Part shown: positions 7,360 through 11,246 of the stretch, one piece after another
Layout of the letters: every line of letters begins with the position of its first letter
How positions within the stretch are numbered: position 1 is the first letter of the stretch
Assembly (NCBI GenBank): GCA_016219235.1
Contig: JACRBO010000155.1
Coordinates: 1-11,246, forward strand
DNA from: Chloroflexota bacterium
GTDB taxonomy: Bacteria > Chloroflexota > Anaerolineae > Fen-1058
Length of the DNA: 11,246 nt
Direction of reading: 5' to 3'
Translations under genes and position numbers: made by a program
Notes under the pieces: generated by a model
Told to the model about the DNA's origin: nothing
The model's input: the letters and a program-made list of their open reading frames with translations, nothing else
The model's database searches: none

Positions 7360-7390
7360 ATTATGACTTCGGTAGAGGCCATTTTTATTT
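7349..7390 (+). terminator. Riboswitch-controlled intrinsic terminator before the 185-residue gene
   Basis: GGCCTCTACCG (7349-7359) pairs perfectly over eleven bases with CGGTAGAGGCC (7370-7380), with a ten-base loop, and is followed by ATTTTTATTT. The 5' arm is shared with the aptamer pseudoknot, giving a fluoride-on switch. Confidence 0.92.
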
Positions 7391-7427
7391 GTGGATGTGC
7401 CATCCCTTAAAGTAAGGAGTCAATTGA

Positions 7428-8840
<1,413 letters not shown>

Positions 8841-8888
8841 TCAACTTGCGAGGCAAGTGAAGATTCGGGAAGGTGATCAATCGGCATG

Positions 8889-8928
8889 AAAAAAGCCCCT
8901 ACTACATGACGGTGTCACGAGTAGAGGC
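8889..8928 (-). terminator. Riboswitch-controlled intrinsic terminator before enolase
   Basis: Read on the minus strand, GCCTCTACT (8928-8920) pairs over nine bases, one of them G-T, with AGTAGGGGC (8903-8895). The inner part is extended by TGAC/GTCA, and six T residues follow (8894-8889). The 5' arm overlaps the aptamer's pseudoknot strand. Confidence 0.88.
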
Positions 8929-8980
8929 TATCAGCCGAAGAGCGGCGGTTGGCGTAGTCCAGTGAGCCTCATCGCTGGTG
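8920..8980 (-). promoter_or_regulatory. Fluoride riboswitch upstream of enolase
   Basis: On the minus strand the leader reads CCAGCGATGAGGCTCACTGG, a P1 with one C-A mismatch around the diagnostic loop. The CCAACCGCC segment, a GCCG/CGGC hairpin and TGATAGCCTCTACT follow. GAGGC pairs perfectly with GCCTC. Fluoride riboswitches upstream of enolase genes are known in other bacteria, which supports the assignment. Confidence 0.9.
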
Positions 8981-8997
8981 CGAATGGATTGAGGCAG

Positions 8998-9026
8998 ATT
9001 GCAGGCTGGAACAGGGCTAACGTCAA
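8998..9026 (-). promoter_or_regulatory. Sigma-70-like promoter for the enolase riboswitch
   Basis: On the minus strand, TTGACG (9026-9021), a 17-base spacer and TGCAAT (9003-8998) precede the aptamer by about 18 bases. The -10 box is weaker than those of the other two switches, but the -35 box and spacer length are identical. It lies between the TSUP transporter's stop and the aptamer. Confidence 0.65.
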
Positions 9027-9074
9027 GCCCATTGAAACCGATCAGGTGATGGCATCGACCCTGATCGCAGTCCA

Positions 9075-9815
9075 TTAACCCAGGATCAGTTTCAAGCCGC
9101 CGATAACGAGCACACCAGCGAGTAATCGACGGAGCGTTTGGCTGCCCAGACGTTTGCTGCTGTATTCCGATCCGATCCAACCGCCGATCACCGCCACCGT
9201 TCCCAGGAGCGGAATGACTGCGGGTAATGATGCCAGACTGTTGAGTTGGCCCAGCAGCCCGGCGATGGAATTGATCAGGATGAAGGCAGCGGATATGCTG
9301 GCAGCCTGACGCGGATCAGCCCAATTCATGAACAACAGCAGCGGTGTCAGGAAGATACCACCGCCGACACCGGTTAATCCTGACAGGAGTCCAATGCCCG
9401 CCCCCGATAACAACGCCAGGCCGATCGGCAGTGGTTTGATCGTCGCTAGCGTGATCGTGAAGGTCGAGCGAAACAAGCGGTAAGCGGCATACAACAAGAC
9501 CATGCCAACAACTACCTTGTAGATCAGACTCGACAACGTCAAACTGCCGCCGATAAAGGCCGCTGGTATCGACGTGATCGCAAACGGCCACAGGAGTGAC
9601 CACGAAAAATGTCCCGCGCGGTAGTACTTCAGGGTCGTTACAGCGGCCACGAGAATATTGAGCACCAGAGCAGTGGGTCGCATCATGGTGGGTGGAACGC
9701 TCAACAGCGCCATAGCCGCGAGATAGCCGGAAGCGCCCGCCTGTCCAACGGCTGAATACAGTATCGCGGTACCGAGGACGACGACGGTCAGTGCAATGAC
9801 GGTGCTCAAATCCAT
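9075..9815 (-). CDS. TSUP (TauE/SafE) family membrane transporter
   Basis: This 246-residue membrane protein has about eight hydrophobic segments and the two-fold inverted arrangement of the TauE/SafE (DUF81) family, which exports sulfite, sulfoacetate or other organic anions. The first signature is VGQAGASGYLA (23-33) and the second, in the other half, is GLTGVGGGIFLTPLLL (146-161). MRPTALVLNILVA and YYRAGHFSW mark the QAGASGYLA subgroup. The substrate cannot be told. The ATG at 9815 has only a weak purine stretch (AAGAGAAA) upstream. It is on the same strand as the antiporter and the enolase. No riboswitch precedes it, so a link to fluoride is only positional. It appears complete. Confidence 0.85.
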   Translation of the reverse strand: MDLSTVIALTVVVLGTAILYSAVGQAGASGYLAAMALLSVPPTMMRPTALVLNILVAAVTTLKYYRAGHFSWSLLWPFAITSIPAAFIGGSLTLSSLIYKVVVGMVLLYAAYRLFRSTFTITLATIKPLPIGLALLSGAGIGLLSGLTGVGGGIFLTPLLLFMNWADPRQAASISAAFILINSIAGLLGQLNSLASLPAVIPLLGTVAVIGGWIGSEYSSKRLGSQTLRRLLAGVLVIGGLKLILG

Positions 9816-9836
9816 GGGCGATTTTCTCTTAAGGAG

Positions 9837-9981
9837 TTATTCCCGAATGGCGATGAATTTGCATTTGCGGTGATGAAACCAGTGTGGCGTATCACTCGAC
9901 ACATGCTCACGGCCGGCATTCGCATTAGCGCGCAGCGCGTCGAAGTGCGCGGTAATGCGGCACGTTTTACAAAAGGATCAT
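9837..9981 (-). pseudogene. Tiny Cys/His-rich (zinc-ribbon-like) ORF with a frameshifted start
   Basis: On the minus strand a 46-codon frame from 9977 to a TAA at 9839-9837 encodes SFCKTCRITAHFDALRAN and, later, HWFHHRKCKFIAIRE. The C-x2-C-x4-H pattern plus a late H-H-x-x-C looks like a metal-binding knuckle. The frame has no start codon, as a TGA directly precedes it. However, ATG at 9981-9979 is separated from the first codon by one extra A (9978); removing it would give MSFCKTC, a natural-looking start. No Shine-Dalgarno site is seen. The stop lies 21 bases before the TSUP start. It could be a frameshifted small gene, a sequence error, or a non-coding segment. Confidence 0.4.
9921..9959. 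repeat. Imperfect inverted repeat, 12 pairs with one mismatch
   Basis: CGCATTAgCGCGC (9921-9933) is complementary to GCGCGgTAATGCG (9947-9959), with a single G-G mismatch and a 13-base loop. It lies between the antiporter and the TSUP gene, inside the small Cys/His-rich frame. There is no T tract on either side, so it is not a standard terminator. It may be an RNA stem, an operator or coincidence. Confidence 0.5.
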
Positions 9982-10018
9982 TAGGCTGAAGGCCGGAACG
10001 ATTGCGGTGCGGGTCGTT

Positions 10019-11035
10019 TCATTCAGATACATCTTCATTTGGGATAGGCGCGTCATCATCAGACCACGACGGCTGCTCCAATGCCGCATCCACTTCAGCA
10101 ATCAATTCTTCATAGACCTGTTCCGAGATCACGCCATCACGTAGTAAGGTGGCCAATGTCGCGCGCCGGGTACGCAGTCCTTCACGGCGCGCATCTTCGA
10201 TCTCTTCCGCCTGGAGTACGGGATGTTGAGCCAACAAATCACGCTGGGCGGTCTGGTGGACTTGAACCTGTTGATCCAGTTCGGGCACGAGCTGCTCCCA
10301 CGTCGATTCAGACAGCGTGCCGCCACGATGCAGCTGGGCCAGCCGATCGCGTGCCGCTTGCGCGGCCATCAAGCGACCGTGCTGCCGCTCGAAGGCCAGT
10401 TTCTCTTCAGCCTGTTGGCCCAGACCCAATCGCTTGATCAGGAACTGCATCGTCGTGCCCTGACCGATCAGGGTGAATAAGACCACGCCGAAAGCCATCA
10501 CGCGCAACAGTTCACGATCGGCCAACGAGGCCGGCAGACTCAACGCCAGGGCCAGGCTGATCGCACCACGTAAGCCACCCCAAAATTGCACATGTTGATA
10601 CGCTCTGGGAAGCTTACGCCCGCGTCGATTGATCAGCGCAGTGAACCCGTAGACCACCAGCGCGCGGCTGACGATTACGGCGAACACGGCCACGCCGATC
10701 GGCCCAAGGTTAGTCACGATCTGGGGAATATTCACATCCAGCCCGATCAACAAAAATACCAGGGAGTTGGCCACGAAGGCCAGATATTCCCAGAAGTTAA
10801 ACAACACGATGCGCGTGGTGGGCGACATCCCGCGCGGGCCGAGGTTGCCGTTGATGAGGCCCGCCATGACCACTGCTAACACGCCGCTGAAGTGCAGTCG
10901 CTCCGCGATGACGTACGCACCAAAGGCCAGAACCGTCGTCAACGTGGTCTCGATCAGATAGTCATCGAGGCGGGCGATCAGCCGCGAGATCAGCCAGCCC
11001 AGCAGTCCACCGACACCGATGCCGCCGATCGACAC
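10019..11035 (-). pseudogene. CPA1-type Na+/H+ antiporter lacking its N-terminal half
   Basis: The 338 residues from GTG 11035 cover the C-terminal membrane part of a NhaP/CPA1 antiporter (VLAVVMAGLINGNLG, FWEYLAFVANSLVFLLIGL, the signature FWGGLRGAISLALALSLP) plus a hydrophilic tail of about 130 residues. The native frame continues upstream without a start as VEFNPGKAILDFILV to about 11100, and stays open to a TGA near 11181 without further antiporter similarity. Missing are the first membrane segments, including the family's conserved Asp-containing ion site, so the product should be inactive. The tail contains two similar 18-residue units (237-254 GGTLSESTWEQLVPELD; 299-316 DGVISEQVYEELIAEVD). 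Antiporters are known fluoride-riboswitch targets; the leader here is lost. Confidence 0.8.
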
Positions 11036-11102
11036 GAGGATGAAATCGAGGATGGCTTTGCCGGGATTGAATTCGACTGCGGGTGTGCTACCTCCGCTGA
11101 CA

Positions 11103-11138
11103 ACGGAGCTTTCTCGGAAAGTCCGAGAAGCCGTTTTC
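11103..11138 (+). terminator. Strong stem-loop with T tract (terminator-like) at the antiporter break
   Basis: TTCTCGGA (11111-11118) and TCCGAGAA (11122-11129) form a perfect eight-base stem with a three-base loop. Outer arms ACGG (11103-11106) and CCGT (11131-11134) can extend it past a small internal bulge, and TTTTCTC follows on the plus strand. It lies just where antiporter similarity ends. A plus-strand intrinsic terminator of an inserted or joined segment is the simplest reading; the end of a mobile element is an alternative. Confidence 0.45.
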
Positions 11139-11171
11139 TCGTTTGAATAGGCCGCGCTTGACCAGCGGCGT

Positions 11172-11246
11172 TTAATGTTTCACCCCCACCTGTGCCAAGA
11201 TCAGGCGAGTCTCAATCGTTCTGCTCTTGGCCCGCCAGGAGGGGGC
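11172..11246 (-). CDS. Possible C-terminal fragment of an unrecognised protein (partial at right edge)
   Basis: On the minus strand the frame entering from the window edge reads APSWRAKSRTIETRLILAQV and ends GVKH at a TAA (11174-11172). The basic, helix-like composition resembles a protein C-terminus, perhaps a transposase tail, but 24 residues are too few to assign. It would be transcribed toward the broken antiporter. Confidence 0.25.
   Translation of the reverse strand, partial: APSWRAKSRTIETRLILAQVGVKH

Noticed and set aside
11194..11231. Seven-base inverted repeat GCCAAGA / TCTTGGC
   Set aside because: The arms are short with a 24-base gap, lie within a possible coding tail and have no T tract; too weak to call an element end.

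Overview
The window looks like a moderately GC-rich bacterial chromosome segment, most likely Chloroflexota. That is an inference from the mix of a long MalT-type (LAL) LuxR regulator, DUF4386 membrane proteins, a small protein with a DQA-x-L-x-G-L-L motif, and a DUF190 protein fused to four CBS domains. No rRNA, tRNA or CRISPR array was seen.

The main discovery is a fluoride-response cluster. Three separate fluoride (crcB-motif) riboswitches occur within about 3.5 kb: at 5533-5591 (+), 7305-7359 (+) and 8920-8980 (-). Each carries the GATGAGGC loop, a matching GCYTCTAC strand, and an overlapping intrinsic terminator. Each sits just downstream of a promoter with the same TTGACG -35 box and an exact 17-base spacer. 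The first controls crcB (fluoride channel) and a DUF190-4xCBS protein. The second controls an unrecognised 185-residue protein and a small helical protein, which are candidate new fluoride-response genes. The third controls an enolase; enolase is a classical fluoride target.

Layout. 1-392: largely non-coding, with a possible partial ORF at the left edge and a -10 box placed so that the next mRNA would be leaderless. 393-3116: LAL regulator. 3241-4764: an intact DUF4386 membrane protein, a small conserved protein and a second DUF4386 copy that is cut short. 4605-5509: tyrosine recombinase remnant with an in-frame stop and a frameshift but an otherwise recognisable catalytic set. 5487-8816: the fluoride cluster. 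9075-11035 (- strand): a TSUP (TauE/SafE) transporter, a tiny Cys/His-rich ORF with a frameshift at its start, and a CPA1 Na+/H+ antiporter lacking its N-terminal half. Fluoride riboswitches are known to control such antiporters elsewhere, so this gene may belong to the same theme, but its leader is missing.

A second theme is breakage. DUF4386 copy 2, the recombinase, the enolase, the small helical gene and the antiporter are all truncated or interrupted. The enolase and the small helical gene converge and both lose their 3' ends at one point near 8196, as a single deletion (or an assembly join) would produce. The region therefore looks like a fluoride-defence island that has been rearranged, or a draft sequence containing joins and indels. 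The sequence alone cannot decide between these.
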